From positions 3,247,501-3,311,500 of the forward strand of contig NZ_CP125098.1 in NCBI RefSeq assembly GCF_030020805.1: a stretch of 64,000 nucleotides of DNA, in the 5' to 3' direction. Every line of letters begins with the position of its first letter. The first letter of the stretch is position 1. Below the pieces are notes generated by a model. It was not told the DNA's origin, made no database searches, and was given only the letters and a program-made list of their open reading frames with translations. The stretch is from Paenibacillus sp. RC67. Its GTDB lineage: Bacteria > Bacillota > Bacilli > Paenibacillales > NBRC-103111. Below are positions 1-9,731 of the stretch, one piece after another. The position numbers and the translations under genes are program-made.

Positions 1-1
1 T

Positions 2-112
2 CTTAAGATTGGCTTGGCTACTGCTGTGGGATTGTTTAAAGCTGTCATCGGATTTATTTTAGTTTTGGCTGCAAACAAGCTTGCGAAAAAATTCGATGGT
101 CAAATTTGGTGA
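2..112 (+). CDS. C-terminal end of a sugar ABC transporter permease (partial)
   Basis: An open frame enters from the left edge and stops at 110-112. The 36 visible residues hold one hydrophobic helix followed by a short basic tail ending KKFDGQIW. This is the usual end of LplB/UgpA-type permeases, which pair with the LplC-type permease starting 12 bases downstream. The ribosome site of the next gene (GAGGTGG) overlaps the stop codon, so the two are surely co-transcribed. Only the tail is visible, so the family call rests mainly on the neighbour. Confidence 0.7.
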   Translation, partial: LKIGLATAVGLFKAVIGFILVLAANKLAKKFDGQIW

Positions 113-124
113 GGTGGTTTTCGT

Positions 125-994
125 ATGATTAATCTGACAATCGGGGAAAAAGTAGGGCAAACAGCCGTTTATATTATTCTTATTCTGCTATCCCTACTTT
201 GTTTGCTTCCCTTTCTATATGTGGTTGCTGTTTCCGTGACGCCAGAATCGGAAGTGTTAAGAAGAGGAATTGTTATTATACCAGAATCCTTTACTTTTGC
301 AGCGTATAAAGAAGTATTCATTTCTCATGGTATAGGGCAGGCGTATAAAATTACGTTGTTTCGAACGGTTGTAGGCACTGCGCTTAATGTGTTTTTTACG
401 ATCATAGCAGCTTATCCATTATCAAAAAAATATTTACCAGGGCGCAGCTCATTTTTAATCTTCATTGTGTTTACCATGATGTTTGGTGGAGGGTTAATTC
501 CGACTTATTTGTTAATCCGCTCGCTGGGATTGCTGGACAGCCCGTGGGTATTGATTATTCCGCATCTCATTAGTGCTTTTAATCTAGTGATCATTAAAGG
601 CTTTTTTGAGCAATTGCCTGCTGAAATCGAGGAGTCGGCGAGGGTTGACGGTGCAAGTGAACTTCAGTCGCTATGGCGGATCATTTTACCTCTGTCCTTG
701 CCCGTTCTTGCCACCGTTTCCTTATTTTACGCAGTGGGGCATTGGAACAGTTATTTCGATGCGATTGTCTACTTGAATGATTCGAACCTAATGCCGCTGC
801 AAGTAGTCTTGCGCAACATTCTGCTTAACGTCGCAACACAAAGCGCTGATTCGATTGCCAATTCCGGGACGGTCAGCAAGTTCGCTGTGCAAATGGCGGC
901 TGTCGTCGTGACGACGGTTCCGATTTTGATCGTTTATCCTTTTATGCAGAAGCATTTTACGAAGGGTGTGCTCATGGGATCGATTAAAGGTTAA
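125..994 (+). CDS. LplC-like carbohydrate ABC transporter permease
   Basis: A 289-residue inner-membrane permease of the binding-protein-dependent sugar transporter family. It has six hydrophobic segments, the first at about residues 12-35. The cytoplasmic EAA loop is near residues 171-190 (EESARVDGASELQSLWRIIL), which docks onto a shared ATPase such as MsmX. The C-terminal ending KHFTKGVLMGSIKG is typical of LplC/YtcP proteins. The start follows GAGGTGG with normal spacing. It lies between another permease and a solute-binding lipoprotein; no ATPase gene is visible, as is usual for this Paenibacillus-type arrangement. The substrate is probably an oligosaccharide and cannot be fixed from sequence. 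Confidence 0.93.
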   Translation: MINLTIGEKVGQTAVYIILILLSLLCLLPFLYVVAVSVTPESEVLRRGIVIIPESFTFAAYKEVFISHGIGQAYKITLFRTVVGTALNVFFTIIAAYPLSKKYLPGRSSFLIFIVFTMMFGGGLIPTYLLIRSLGLLDSPWVLIIPHLISAFNLVIIKGFFEQLPAEIEESARVDGASELQSLWRIILPLSLPVLATVSLFYAVGHWNSYFDAIVYLNDSNLMPLQVVLRNILLNVATQSADSIANSGTVSKFAVQMAAVVVTTVPILIVYPFMQKHFTKGVLMGSIKG

Positions 995-1064
995 AGGTAA
1001 TTTCTACCTAGTTTGTTACGGGGACACCATGATAATATATATACAAGCAAAAGGAGAGGTCAAT

Positions 1065-2651
1065 ATGCAACGTAAAAAGCTTTCATTTACTGTTCTGGCT
1101 GCTATCGTAGGGCTGGGAACGCTATTGTCAGGATGTGGGGACCAAGAAGTAGTGAAGCCGACAGCTTCAAGCAGCCCTCAATCCGAGGCTAACAAGTTTG
1201 CGAACAAAATGAAAATTTCGATGTTTAACCAAGGTACTTTCAATGCTGCCGCTCCAATACCTCCGCGTGATGAAGATATTCAACGCCAAATGTTGGAAAA
1301 GGCGATGAATATCGACTTGGATATGATGATTCCTCAAGCTGGGCAAGCAACAACCAAACTGAATACGCTCATTGCAGGGGGGGATATTCCAGATTTGCTC
1401 TTCTTGAAGAGTAGGTCCGATCTCGCGCAATATTATGACCAAGGCGTTCTTGCGGATTTGACTCCGTACCTGGATCAATTTCCTGAATTGCAGAAGCGTT
1501 TCGGCAAAGACTCCTGGGAGGCGATGTCCTATCAAGGGAAAACCATTGGAGTTCCGGGTTATGATAATGTAAACGGTATCAGTCGAAGCTTCTTCATCCG
1601 CAACGATTGGCTGAAAAAGCTGAATATGAAAGTGCCGACAACCCCTGACGAGCTGTTCGAAGTGATGAAAGCCTTTACGGAGAAAGACCCAGACGGAAAC
1701 GGCAAAAACGATACGTACGGATTTATAGGCGGTATGAATAAAGAAGGCAATTTGCAAACCTATGGCTTCGATAGCTTAATGTGGATGTTTGGCGTCAATC
1801 CTCCCTCAGCCATTGAAGTGAAAGACAATAAACCGGTGTTCCTGTTTATCGATCCCAAAATGAAGGAAGCGCTAGCTTACATCAATAAAATGATGGCAGC
1901 CAAAGTTGTAGACCCCGACTGGGTGACGATGAATACGCCCGATTTGTTGGACCAAAAGTTATTTAAAGGCAAAGTTGGCTTCATGATTAGAGATGCCCGC
2001 AGACTGGAACCGGATTATCAGCAGAAAATGAAAGAAATTGGCGGAGAAGTACCGGAATGGATCGTCATTCCTCCAATGAAAGGGCCTTACGGCGATCAAA
2101 TCGTAGAGAGAAAATCGTTCCAAGGCAATTCATGGGCCATTTCTAAGAAAGCGGATAAGGACAAAATCATTCGGATCTTATCTTTGCTGGAATATCTCTT
2201 TACGGACAAGGAAGCCTATCCGTATTTCGCATACGGGATCAAAGGGATTCATTGGGATATCGTGGATGGCAAGGTCAAAAACAAAACCTCTGAGTTATCT
2301 AAGGAAATGAAAGAAAAGTATCTATGGGTTGATCATTATAGAATGCCGCGCCGTGGCGATGATGCCGAGTACTTCAGCTTCCAGAATCCGAAGACGGCAG
2401 AAGCTTTCACGAACAATCAGAAATATGTGGGGCTTACTTTGCCTGGAAATTTATTGACTGCAGACCCGAGCGATACCTTGGCAGCTGACCGCACACGTTT
2501 CATTAATGAAAGCTTAGTCAAATTTATGACGGGCAAAGACCCTCTTACCAACTGGGATAATTTCCTCAAAACCTTGGATACCAAGTTTGACATGCAGAAA
2601 TATAAGGATACAACAATCAAGCAATTTAAAGAAGCAGGCCTAATCAAGTAA
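1065..2651 (+). CDS. Extracellular solute-binding lipoprotein of a sugar ABC transporter (LplA-like)
   Basis: A 528-residue lipoprotein that would capture an oligosaccharide outside the membrane and hand it to the upstream permeases. The ATG at 1065 is chosen over the longer frame (from 966) because it follows AAGGAGAGG and begins a clean lipoprotein signal: basic MQRKK, a hydrophobic stretch, then the lipobox LLSGC with Cys at about residue 24. A Ser/Gln/Ala-rich linker follows, then the solute-binding fold, including an EF-hand-like calcium loop (DPDGNGKNDTYGF) common in this family. It is large, as LplA-type proteins are. A hairpin follows the stop, so much of the transcription may end before the sensor kinase. 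Confidence 0.93.
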   Translation: MQRKKLSFTVLAAIVGLGTLLSGCGDQEVVKPTASSSPQSEANKFANKMKISMFNQGTFNAAAPIPPRDEDIQRQMLEKAMNIDLDMMIPQAGQATTKLNTLIAGGDIPDLLFLKSRSDLAQYYDQGVLADLTPYLDQFPELQKRFGKDSWEAMSYQGKTIGVPGYDNVNGISRSFFIRNDWLKKLNMKVPTTPDELFEVMKAFTEKDPDGNGKNDTYGFIGGMNKEGNLQTYGFDSLMWMFGVNPPSAIEVKDNKPVFLFIDPKMKEALAYINKMMAAKVVDPDWVTMNTPDLLDQKLFKGKVGFMIRDARRLEPDYQQKMKEIGGEVPEWIVIPPMKGPYGDQIVERKSFQGNSWAISKKADKDKIIRILSLLEYLFTDKEAYPYFAYGIKGIHWDIVDGKVKNKTSELSKEMKEKYLWVDHYRMPRRGDDAEYFSFQNPKTAEAFTNNQKYVGLTLPGNLLTADPSDTLAADRTRFINESLVKFMTGKDPLTNWDNFLKTLDTKFDMQKYKDTTIKQFKEAGLIK

Positions 2652-2656
2652 ATAAG

Positions 2657-2690
2657 CAAAGAGAGAGGCGATAAATAGCCCCTCTCTTTG
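2657..2690 (+). terminator. Probable rho-independent terminator after the lipoprotein gene
   Basis: CAAAGAGAG pairs with CTCTCTTTG around an A/T-rich loop with a small bulge, six bases after the stop codon. The following T-run is short (TTGTT), so read-through into the kinase gene is possible. Confidence 0.6.
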
Positions 2691-2740
2691 TTGTCCTATG
2701 CTATTCTTAGTTTAATACAGATTTAAAAGGAAGATGACCG

Positions 2741-4480
2741 ATGCGAAGAAGAATCAGCTTGCCTTTAAAACTATTTTTTATCGTGTTTGCCTTTGTATTA
2801 AGCTGCATCATCTTGATAAGCCAACTGTCCTATCGCTATGTCCAAAAGGAAATAAGGACCAATGATACTTATTACACAAACCAAATATTGGACAAAATTG
2901 ACCAGTATTTAACGGTTAATTTTTCCTCTTTTCAAACGATCTTGTTCTCGGTCGAAACATCGGTGAAAGCAAACATTAACAATACGGAAGTGATTAAAAA
3001 GCAATTAAGAGAGCTCTATGAGCTCAATAGTAATTACGTCAGTAACATTTACTTGATCAATAGCGATTTATCCATTCTAGGCGGAAGTACGCCGACGCGA
3101 ATTTTCGATGAACCCTTATCTGACAGAAAACCGTTGTTTGATGCGGCCGACAAGAACAAACGGACTACCTTTGTCAGTGATCCTTATAAATCCAAGTATT
3201 CCGGCTGGACTGTTACGATGGTTCGATATCTGAATGGCTCTCCGTTTCCTATGGCCATTGCGATAGATTTGGATCTAAATGCCATTGAAGAAACCTTGTT
3301 CAAGATTAATAAAAAAGAACAAATGAATCTGGCCCTGATTACCACATCGGGCAAAATTATTGCCGGATTTTCAGAAAATAGAGGCCCCCTGAATATTCAA
3401 GATCATACGTTTTCAATCGGGGAAATGTCGGCGGAACAAATTCTTGATACTGCGGGAACAAGCCTTCAACTGCATACCAAGGATGGCATGCCGGTCTCCA
3501 TTTTGAAGAAATCGACAGAGAAATTCAATTGGTCCATCATCTCGATCAACGATGAATCTCGCTTGGAAGCTGCGTTGTCCAGATTGGGAACCTATTATAT
3601 TGGGCTTCTGGTTGCCGGTCTTCTATTAAGTCTGTTCATTTCCTTTTTTATTGCCAAATATATAAGGAATCCGCTCTACGCGCTCAAAACAAAAATGAAA
3701 CGGGTGGAGCAAGGCGATCTGACAACGACAATGACGATGAACCGAAATGATGAATTTGGCGACCTTTCCCGAGCCTTCGACTGTATGCTGCAACAAATTG
3801 TGGAACTGATTCGGCGAGCAGAGCTTCATAATGAACTTGAGCGGAAGCTGGAGATCCAAGTTCTGCAATCGCAAATAAATCCTCATTTTTTGTATAACAC
3901 GCTTGGATCTATTAGCAATGTTATACGCCTGGGACAAATAGAGAAAGTAGATGTGGTGATCGGGTCTCTCATTTCAATATTGGAATACGGGATAGCCGAC
4001 GCTTCGGAGAAGGTTTCACTACGTCAGGAATTGCAAAATGTAGCGGACTATATCGCGATCCAGAACATCCGTTATAACAGGCACTTCCACTTGATTGAGA
4101 ACATCGAAGATGGATTAATGGATTTCCCTGTATTTCGAATGCTGCTGCAGCCCATTGTGGAGAATAGTATCTTCCATGGCTATAACGGAGGGGGAATCGA
4201 AGGTTCGATTACTATTCATGCATACGAGCAGGGCGGCATCGTCATGATAGAAGTCGTTGATCAAGGCGAAGGAATTCCAACGGATCGAATAAAGCATATT
4301 CTAGATTCAGAACCGAGTGATCTAGAGCTAAAAAGGAAAAGAATTGGGTTAAACAATATTCATGGTCGAATAAGACTTCACTACGGAGAACAGTTCGGGC
4401 TGCAAGTCATTAGCATACCGAATGAAATAACCCGTGTCCGCGCAAAATTCCCAGCAGGTATGTTTAAAGGAGATGCATGA
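2741..4480 (+). CDS. YesM-like membrane sensor histidine kinase
   Basis: A 579-residue two-component kinase of the LytS/YesM class. A first transmembrane helix is near residues 9-29, followed by a roughly 255-residue extracellular Cache-like sensor. A second helix is near 287-308, then a HAMP linker (RNPLYALKTKMKRVEQGDL). The His_kinase domain carries QINPHFLYNTLGSISN with the phospho-acceptor His at residue 382. The ATPase domain shows PIVENSIFHG (N-box) and GEGIPTDRI (G-box). It overlaps the response regulator gene by ATGA, indicating translational coupling. It would sense the sugar, or the loaded binding protein, and regulate the adjacent transporter. Confidence 0.93.
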   Translation: MRRRISLPLKLFFIVFAFVLSCIILISQLSYRYVQKEIRTNDTYYTNQILDKIDQYLTVNFSSFQTILFSVETSVKANINNTEVIKKQLRELYELNSNYVSNIYLINSDLSILGGSTPTRIFDEPLSDRKPLFDAADKNKRTTFVSDPYKSKYSGWTVTMVRYLNGSPFPMAIAIDLDLNAIEETLFKINKKEQMNLALITTSGKIIAGFSENRGPLNIQDHTFSIGEMSAEQILDTAGTSLQLHTKDGMPVSILKKSTEKFNWSIISINDESRLEAALSRLGTYYIGLLVAGLLLSLFISFFIAKYIRNPLYALKTKMKRVEQGDLTTTMTMNRNDEFGDLSRAFDCMLQQIVELIRRAELHNELERKLEIQVLQSQINPHFLYNTLGSISNVIRLGQIEKVDVVIGSLISILEYGIADASEKVSLRQELQNVADYIAIQNIRYNRHFHLIENIEDGLMDFPVFRMLLQPIVENSIFHGYNGGGIEGSITIHAYEQGGIVMIEVVDQGEGIPTDRIKHILDSEPSDLELKRKRIGLNNIHGRIRLHYGEQFGLQVISIPNEITRVRAKFPAGMFKGDA

Positions 4481-6102
4481 TGGTGAGAGACTACACCTGC
4501 TTCATCGTTGATGATGAAGATCTAATCATCCAAAGATTGGAACTGTTTTTTAGCGAGCTCTCCCATAAGGAAGGGCGATTCCATTTGGTGGGCAAAGCGA
4601 ATAATGGGCAGAAGGGGATCAAGGAGATCTTACGGCTTAAGCCGGATATCGTAATAACCGATATCGTTATGCCGCGAATGGATGGAATTTCCATGATTGA
4701 GCAATTAAAGCCGGAGATGCCCCATACCCAATACATTCTTTTGACTACCTATCCGTCTTTTGAGTATGCTCAGCGAGCTATTCATGCCAACGTATTGGAG
4801 TACATTGTTAAGGTTCCGTTGCGGGAAGCGGATTTGGATCGAGCTTTGGATAAGGCAGCCGGAATTTTGGATGAGGTTAAGAAAAAAGAAGAGGAATTTC
4901 AATCTTTAAACGTCTCCGTTCTTGAAAATAAATATAGAGTCCGTAAGCAATTTTTTAACGAGCTGATCAGAGGTGAAATCCCTTCTCATCGGGCATCCGA
5001 TTTCGCCAATCGTATGCAGTTCCATTTCTTTCAAGCCAATTATTGCTGCTTTATTGTTGAAATGAATCTGTATGAAAGTTTTCGCCATGAATATTCAGCG
5101 GTTGACCAAAACATATTAAAATATGCGATTACGAATGTAATCGAAGAAACGGTGATGAATTGTGGCAGGGGTGTAGCTACGGATCTCTCCGATAATCGTT
5201 TTATTGGCTTTCTTTCCTGGGAAAATAATCGCAGTGAGATGGATACGGAATATGCTTGCCAGACATTGGGGAGTCAGATCGTCTCTCATTTGCATCAATA
5301 TTTGAATCAAAGGGTATCCGTCGCTTTTGGCGGTCCGCACCGAGGCTGGGAATCCATCAAACAAGCTTACACGGAAGCTAATAATGTGAGTGAGGATTTC
5401 TATTATCATGCAGAGAAAGTAGTGAAAACACCCGCGCATCGGTTCCATTACCGTAATGACAGAAAGGTGGATTTTCAGCAGAAACTGGCTAATTTCCTTG
5501 CATGGGTGCAAAGAAAGGTTTCCAAGGAAGAGCTGGAGAAAGAATTTGCTGATTTAAACCAATTTGTTACGGATCATAAAATCCATAAGTCCATCATGGC
5601 ACCTATGCTTCGAGACTTGTACAGAGACATTGCTGTGAAATTTAAATCGGGGAACACGTTGACCACAGATGTAGCTGAGTTTCCCCTAGAATTTATGGCA
5701 TTTCGGGAGCAGCTAGCGTATATTGGCAACTTCACTTTCGAATATGTACACGCTGGCCAACTTTTACATCGTGCAGAAATCATGAGTGCCATGCGGTTTA
5801 TAGAGAAAAACCTGAAACAGCGTTTAACGTTGGAGGCTATTGCTGAGGAAGTGAATTTAGCCCCATCGTATTTTAGCAGTCTATTCAAAAAAACAATGAA
5901 CGAAGGCGTTATCAGCTACATCAACCGTAAAAAAATTCAATTGGCTCTCGAGCTGTTAAATGTTCAGGATTATTCTTTATTGGAATTGTGTGAGGAAGTC
6001 GGAATTGTGAATGAAGGGTATTTTTGTAAATTATTTAAAGAATATACAGGTGATACACCCAAACAATATCGGATAAAAATGACACGGTATGAATCCAAAT
6101 AA
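4477..6102 (+). CDS. YesN-like response regulator with AraC-type DNA-binding domain
   Basis: A 541-residue regulator. The receiver domain spans residues 6-125, with acidic residues FIVDDED near 9-15, the phospho-acceptor Asp62 in VITDIVMPRMDG, and the conserved Lys in YIVKVPL. A long middle region without a clear motif follows. The C-terminus holds two helix-turn-helix motifs of the AraC family (about 435-535), including LTLEAIAEEVNLAPSYFSSL and GYFCKLFKEYTGDTPKQYR. The start overlaps the kinase stop; a second ATG lies one codon later. It is the cognate regulator of the upstream kinase and probably controls the transporter and the oxidoreductase/hydrolase genes downstream. Confidence 0.93.
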   Translation: MMVRDYTCFIVDDEDLIIQRLELFFSELSHKEGRFHLVGKANNGQKGIKEILRLKPDIVITDIVMPRMDGISMIEQLKPEMPHTQYILLTTYPSFEYAQRAIHANVLEYIVKVPLREADLDRALDKAAGILDEVKKKEEEFQSLNVSVLENKYRVRKQFFNELIRGEIPSHRASDFANRMQFHFFQANYCCFIVEMNLYESFRHEYSAVDQNILKYAITNVIEETVMNCGRGVATDLSDNRFIGFLSWENNRSEMDTEYACQTLGSQIVSHLHQYLNQRVSVAFGGPHRGWESIKQAYTEANNVSEDFYYHAEKVVKTPAHRFHYRNDRKVDFQQKLANFLAWVQRKVSKEELEKEFADLNQFVTDHKIHKSIMAPMLRDLYRDIAVKFKSGNTLTTDVAEFPLEFMAFREQLAYIGNFTFEYVHAGQLLHRAEIMSAMRFIEKNLKQRLTLEAIAEEVNLAPSYFSSLFKKTMNEGVISYINRKKIQLALELLNVQDYSLLELCEEVGIVNEGYFCKLFKEYTGDTPKQYRIKMTRYESK

Positions 6103-6117
6103 GGTGCAAAAAAATGT

Positions 6118-6138
6118 ATGAATTTTTCGCGAAATCAT
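6118..6138. promoter_or_regulatory. Palindromic operator candidate upstream of the oxidoreductase gene
   Basis: The core TTTCGCGAAA is a perfect 10-bp palindrome, flanked by ATGA and TCAT half-matches. It lies in the 72-base gap between the regulator gene and the oxidoreductase. It does not match the catabolite-repression consensus well. The binding protein is unknown. Confidence 0.35.
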
Positions 6139-6201
6139 GTAAAAAAACGGGGTTCAAAAGGATTACCATGATAGATGTATCTAATCATGGAGGTTATCAC
6201 A

Positions 6202-8427
6202 ATGGAGCTTATTAAAGCGGATGTAACCGTCGTAGGCGGAGGTATTGCTGGGGTATGCGCCGCCATTGCTGCAGCACGTCAAGGGCTGCAAGTTTCACTT
6301 ATTAATGATCGACCGGTTCTTGGGGGGAATGCCAGCAGCGAGGTCAGGGTTCATATCAACGGGTCGGCCTATCTTGGGAACAGTCCATCCTATTATGCGC
6401 GTGAAGGCGGGTTGGTGGAAGAACTCAAGCTGAAGATTTTCCACTATAATCCGTTATATAACAAGAAGCTTATGCTTTCGCTTTCGGATACGGTCCTGTT
6501 GGATATGGTCTATGATGAGCCTAACATTTCTCTATTTTTGAATACCTGCGTGCATGAAACGGGAATGGAGAACGGAAGAATTAAATGGGTGGAAGGACTT
6601 CAATTGGCTTCCGAAAGGAAATTCCGTTTTGAAAGCCGAACCTACATCGATTGCTCCGGAGACGGGGTTGTCGGATATCAGGCAGGTGCGCTCTTCCGAT
6701 GGGGGAGAGAAGCGAGGCATGAATACAAGGAAGACTTGGCTCCCGAAGTGGCGGATCATTACACCATGGGAGACACGATCCTGTTTCAAGCCCGTGACGT
6801 CCAATATTCCGTTCCGTACAAACGGCCTGGCTTTGCGTATGATATTACGAAGTTGGACTTTTTCGATAGTATCAGAAAAGGCTTGAACCATCGGGCTTTC
6901 CCTAGAAAAATTAACGGGCTAGGCGGATTGTGGTGGCTGGAATACGGCGGACATATGGATGTTATCGCTAACAATGAAGACATCGCATTGGAGCTGCGGA
7001 AATTGGTTTACGGGATTTGGGATTATATCAAAAATAGCGGCGAATTTGATGATGTGGACAATCTCATCTTGGATTATGTCTGCCCGATTCCGGGAAAGCG
7101 GGAGTCGAGGCGGTTTATAGGGGATCACATGTTGTCTCAGAACGATCTTACAGCAAAGCCGCATTTCGAAGATGCTGTATCCGTTGGGGGATGGTATATG
7201 GATTTACATGCTGCCAAGGGCATCTACGATGAGGGGCCGGCTACAGCATGGAATTTCGTGCCAGGCTTGTATAATATTCCGTTCCGCAGTTTATTTTCCC
7301 GCAATATTCCCAATCTCATGTTCGCTGGTCGCAATATAAGTGCTACCCATGTTGCTTTCGGATCTACAAGAGTAATGGCAACCTGCGGTTGTATGGGGCA
7401 GGCGGTTGGAACGGCCGCTTCGTTATGCTTGAAATATGAAGTAGACCCCGCAGCCATAGTCGAGGCTCATATGGGGGAGCTGCAGGCGCTGCTGCTTCGA
7501 GACGGACAAACGATTGTAGGGCTTCAAGAGGAATTGGATCCTTACTTTGCTGATGGATTAAATATTCGTGCCTCGTCTCAGCGCAGCTATGCCAATCCTC
7601 ATCCAACCGAAGCGATTCCTTTGGAGAAAGGGTTATGCTTGGTCTTGCCGATTCAGACATCCGTGGCGGAAAGCGTACAGATCAAAATTAAAAATATTTC
7701 CGAGCATTCGGAAACTCTGCATGTGAAGCTGTTTGGCGGGGAACGGAAGGAAAATTACATTCCAGACAGCGAGTTGAAAGACTACCGATTGGCTATTGCA
7801 GCCGGTCATGACGACTGGATTACGCTGGACTTGGGCTGCGAGAAGCCGGCGGACGACAAAATTTACATCGTACTGGAAGGTACAGCGAAGCTTGCCGTTT
7901 ACGGCAATGTAGAGAAAATGACAGGAGCGGTCAGCTTCCATTATAGGCCGGAAGTGCCGTCCAGACTGAAGAAATTCAATAAAAGCATTTGCTTTAAGGA
8001 CCTCCTGCCATCCCAGAATATGTATAATCCCGAGAATCTCGTCAACGGCTACTCCAGGCCCTATGGTCTGCCAAACGGCTGGATTTCCGAACGTACAGAA
8101 GGAAAGGAATGGTTGGAATTCTCATTTGCAAGCCCCAAAAATCTGGACGAAATCCATCTTGTTTTCAATTCGCAGTTGGATTTGGAGCATTTCGACGATC
8201 CGATCGAGTCCCTTATCCAAGATTATGATGTGATCTTGACCTTAGAAGACGGAACGGAGAGGGAAATCGTAATCCGTGGCAATTATCTCACGTTGAATAA
8301 ACATAAGGTGGATGCGGAAGGTGTAACCCGAATTCGGATTAATTTCTGCGCAACTTACGGTTCGCCTTATCATGAAGTGTTTGCTGTAAAATTGTTTGCT
8401 CCTACAACGATAAGTGAGGTCAGGTGA
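6202..8427 (+). CDS. FAD-dependent oxidoreductase (PF12831-type) with C-terminal beta domain
   Basis: A 741-residue flavoprotein. ATG 6202 is chosen because it follows ATGGAGG and the dinucleotide fold starts at once: VTVVGGGIAGVCAAIAAARQ, the GxGxxG motif for FAD at residues 8-27. The end of the FAD fold is recognisable in FAGRNISATHVAFGSTRVM, near residue 380. The C-terminal 250 residues form beta-rich sandwich-like regions. Such proteins occur in plant-polysaccharide loci of Paenibacillus-type bacteria, where they probably oxidise a sugar or its derivative; the substrate is unknown. There is no signal peptide, so it acts in the cytoplasm. Its end nearly abuts the SGNH hydrolase gene, indicating an operon. 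Confidence 0.85.
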   Translation: MELIKADVTVVGGGIAGVCAAIAAARQGLQVSLINDRPVLGGNASSEVRVHINGSAYLGNSPSYYAREGGLVEELKLKIFHYNPLYNKKLMLSLSDTVLLDMVYDEPNISLFLNTCVHETGMENGRIKWVEGLQLASERKFRFESRTYIDCSGDGVVGYQAGALFRWGREARHEYKEDLAPEVADHYTMGDTILFQARDVQYSVPYKRPGFAYDITKLDFFDSIRKGLNHRAFPRKINGLGGLWWLEYGGHMDVIANNEDIALELRKLVYGIWDYIKNSGEFDDVDNLILDYVCPIPGKRESRRFIGDHMLSQNDLTAKPHFEDAVSVGGWYMDLHAAKGIYDEGPATAWNFVPGLYNIPFRSLFSRNIPNLMFAGRNISATHVAFGSTRVMATCGCMGQAVGTAASLCLKYEVDPAAIVEAHMGELQALLLRDGQTIVGLQEELDPYFADGLNIRASSQRSYANPHPTEAIPLEKGLCLVLPIQTSVAESVQIKIKNISEHSETLHVKLFGGERKENYIPDSELKDYRLAIAAGHDDWITLDLGCEKPADDKIYIVLEGTAKLAVYGNVEKMTGAVSFHYRPEVPSRLKKFNKSICFKDLLPSQNMYNPENLVNGYSRPYGLPNGWISERTEGKEWLEFSFASPKNLDEIHLVFNSQLDLEHFDDPIESLIQDYDVILTLEDGTEREIVIRGNYLTLNKHKVDAEGVTRIRINFCATYGSPYHEVFAVKLFAPTTISEVR

Positions 8428-8434
8428 AGTCGCG

Positions 8435-9646
8435 ATGAAGGAATTATTCCCTCGAAGAGGGCTACCTAATGTAATTCAGAAGTTGGAAAATGGGGAAACC
8501 GTGACAATTGTCTATTTTGGCGGCAGTAATACGCGTTCTGAAGGATATAGAGTCATGACGGCGGATTGGCTTCGCGGGCAATATCCCAAGGCGGATATCC
8601 GCTGTGTGAATGCAGGCATTTCAGGGACAGGGTCGGATTTGGGCTGCGCCCGTTTGGAGAGGGATGTGCTGCGTCATCAGCCTGATCTAGTGTTTGTTGA
8701 ATTTGTCGGTAACGATGGCGGAGTGCCCGAGTCCAAGGCGCGGATCGAAGGAATCGTCCGTCAAATACGCAAGCGGAGCCGGTTTACCGATATCCTGTTC
8801 GTTTATACGCTGAAGGAACGGGATGTGGCCTTATTTCAGTCCGGGGAATACCAAAAGGGGGCTCTTATGCAAGAGGAAGTGGCCGATTATTACGGTATTC
8901 CTTCGATTCATCTGGGCGTAGCGGTCAGTCATTTGGTGTCGGAGGGAAAGCTCATTTTTACCTCAGGGGCAGACAAGTCCATCCCCGGAGCCATTGTTTT
9001 TACGCATGATTCGATCCATCCGACAATTCCCGAAGGACACCAGATTTACACAGATACGATCACTCGGTCGTTTGAGAAAATGAGCGAACTTCAAGGTCAC
9101 CTGGGAAGAATCGAACATAACTTGCCTCAGGCCCATTTGGTCCCGGCAAATCCTTGGGAGTACGCGACTATGCTGCCGCTGGAGGGTTATGCCCATTTAT
9201 CGTCTGGGTGGTCCTACGTGACTCCCGAGGATTCAGCTTTGGCCCGCGAGTACGATTGGTTGTTCTCCGGCCTATGGCGAGCGGTCGATCCAGGGGAGGC
9301 TATCACGGTGCAGTTCGAAGGCACACATATCGGGGTGTTCGATATCGGGGGGCCGGATTCCGGCAGATTGAAGGTGACAGTGGACGGCGGGGATCCCTTC
9401 CTTGTGGACCGATTCACACCGCATAACGATCATAATCGGAATCAGTATGTATTCTTGCCGGAGCTCCCGAATGGGAAACATACGGTTCGCTTCGAAATCG
9501 ATACCGAGAAGACAGATAAAGCGGCCGTGTTTGAGGCATGTAGCAATGAACGAAGTAGGGAGCATGTTCGGCAGCATCCGGATTGGTACGATCAAACAGT
9601 GATCCAGCTTGGCAAGTTGTTGTTAGTACAGCCGCCATTAGTGTAG
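8435..9646 (+). CDS. SGNH/GDSL-type hydrolase (probable carbohydrate esterase)
   Basis: A 403-residue cytoplasmic protein. ATG 8435 is preferred over GTG 8414 because AGGTGA, overlapping the previous stop, sits seven bases upstream. The SGNH signature is seen as block I near the start (VYFGGSNTRSEG), the block II/III glycine and asparagine (NAGISGTGSDLG; VEFVGNDGG), and the late Asp-x-x-His (HDSIHPT) that completes the triad. Ser in FGGSNT is the likely nucleophile. A C-terminal beta domain (about residues 240-400) may bind carbohydrate. Next to the sugar transporter and oxidoreductase it probably removes acetyl or other acyl groups from imported oligosaccharides. Confidence 0.8.
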   Translation: MKELFPRRGLPNVIQKLENGETVTIVYFGGSNTRSEGYRVMTADWLRGQYPKADIRCVNAGISGTGSDLGCARLERDVLRHQPDLVFVEFVGNDGGVPESKARIEGIVRQIRKRSRFTDILFVYTLKERDVALFQSGEYQKGALMQEEVADYYGIPSIHLGVAVSHLVSEGKLIFTSGADKSIPGAIVFTHDSIHPTIPEGHQIYTDTITRSFEKMSELQGHLGRIEHNLPQAHLVPANPWEYATMLPLEGYAHLSSGWSYVTPEDSALAREYDWLFSGLWRAVDPGEAITVQFEGTHIGVFDIGGPDSGRLKVTVDGGDPFLVDRFTPHNDHNRNQYVFLPELPNGKHTVRFEIDTEKTDKAAVFEACSNERSREHVRQHPDWYDQTVIQLGKLLLVQPPLV

Positions 9647-9673
9647 TTTAAAGTCGTTTTGTTCCTAATGTAA

Positions 9674-9731
9674 AACTTGCAACGTATCTGACTGCTGTTG
9701 AGCAGAAGAATACGTTGCAGGTTTATTTTTT
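9674..9731 (+). terminator. Strong rho-independent terminator ending the sugar operon
   Basis: AACTTGCAACGTAT pairs with ATACGTTGCAGGTT with one G-T pair. An inner CTGCT/AGCAG stem and a TTTATTTTTTA tract follow. It closes the transporter/oxidoreductase/hydrolase block. Confidence 0.85.

Noticed and set aside
966..1064. Upstream extension of the solute-binding lipoprotein
   Set aside because: It overlaps the permease gene and puts 33 residues before a perfect lipoprotein signal; the ATG at 1065 has a strong ribosome site.
1167..1757. 196-codon minus-strand frame inside the lipoprotein gene
   Set aside because: Antisense to a strongly supported gene; no ribosome site or family features.
5116..5511. 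131-codon minus-strand frame inside the response regulator gene
   Set aside because: Shadow of the coding strand; no promoter or ribosome site.
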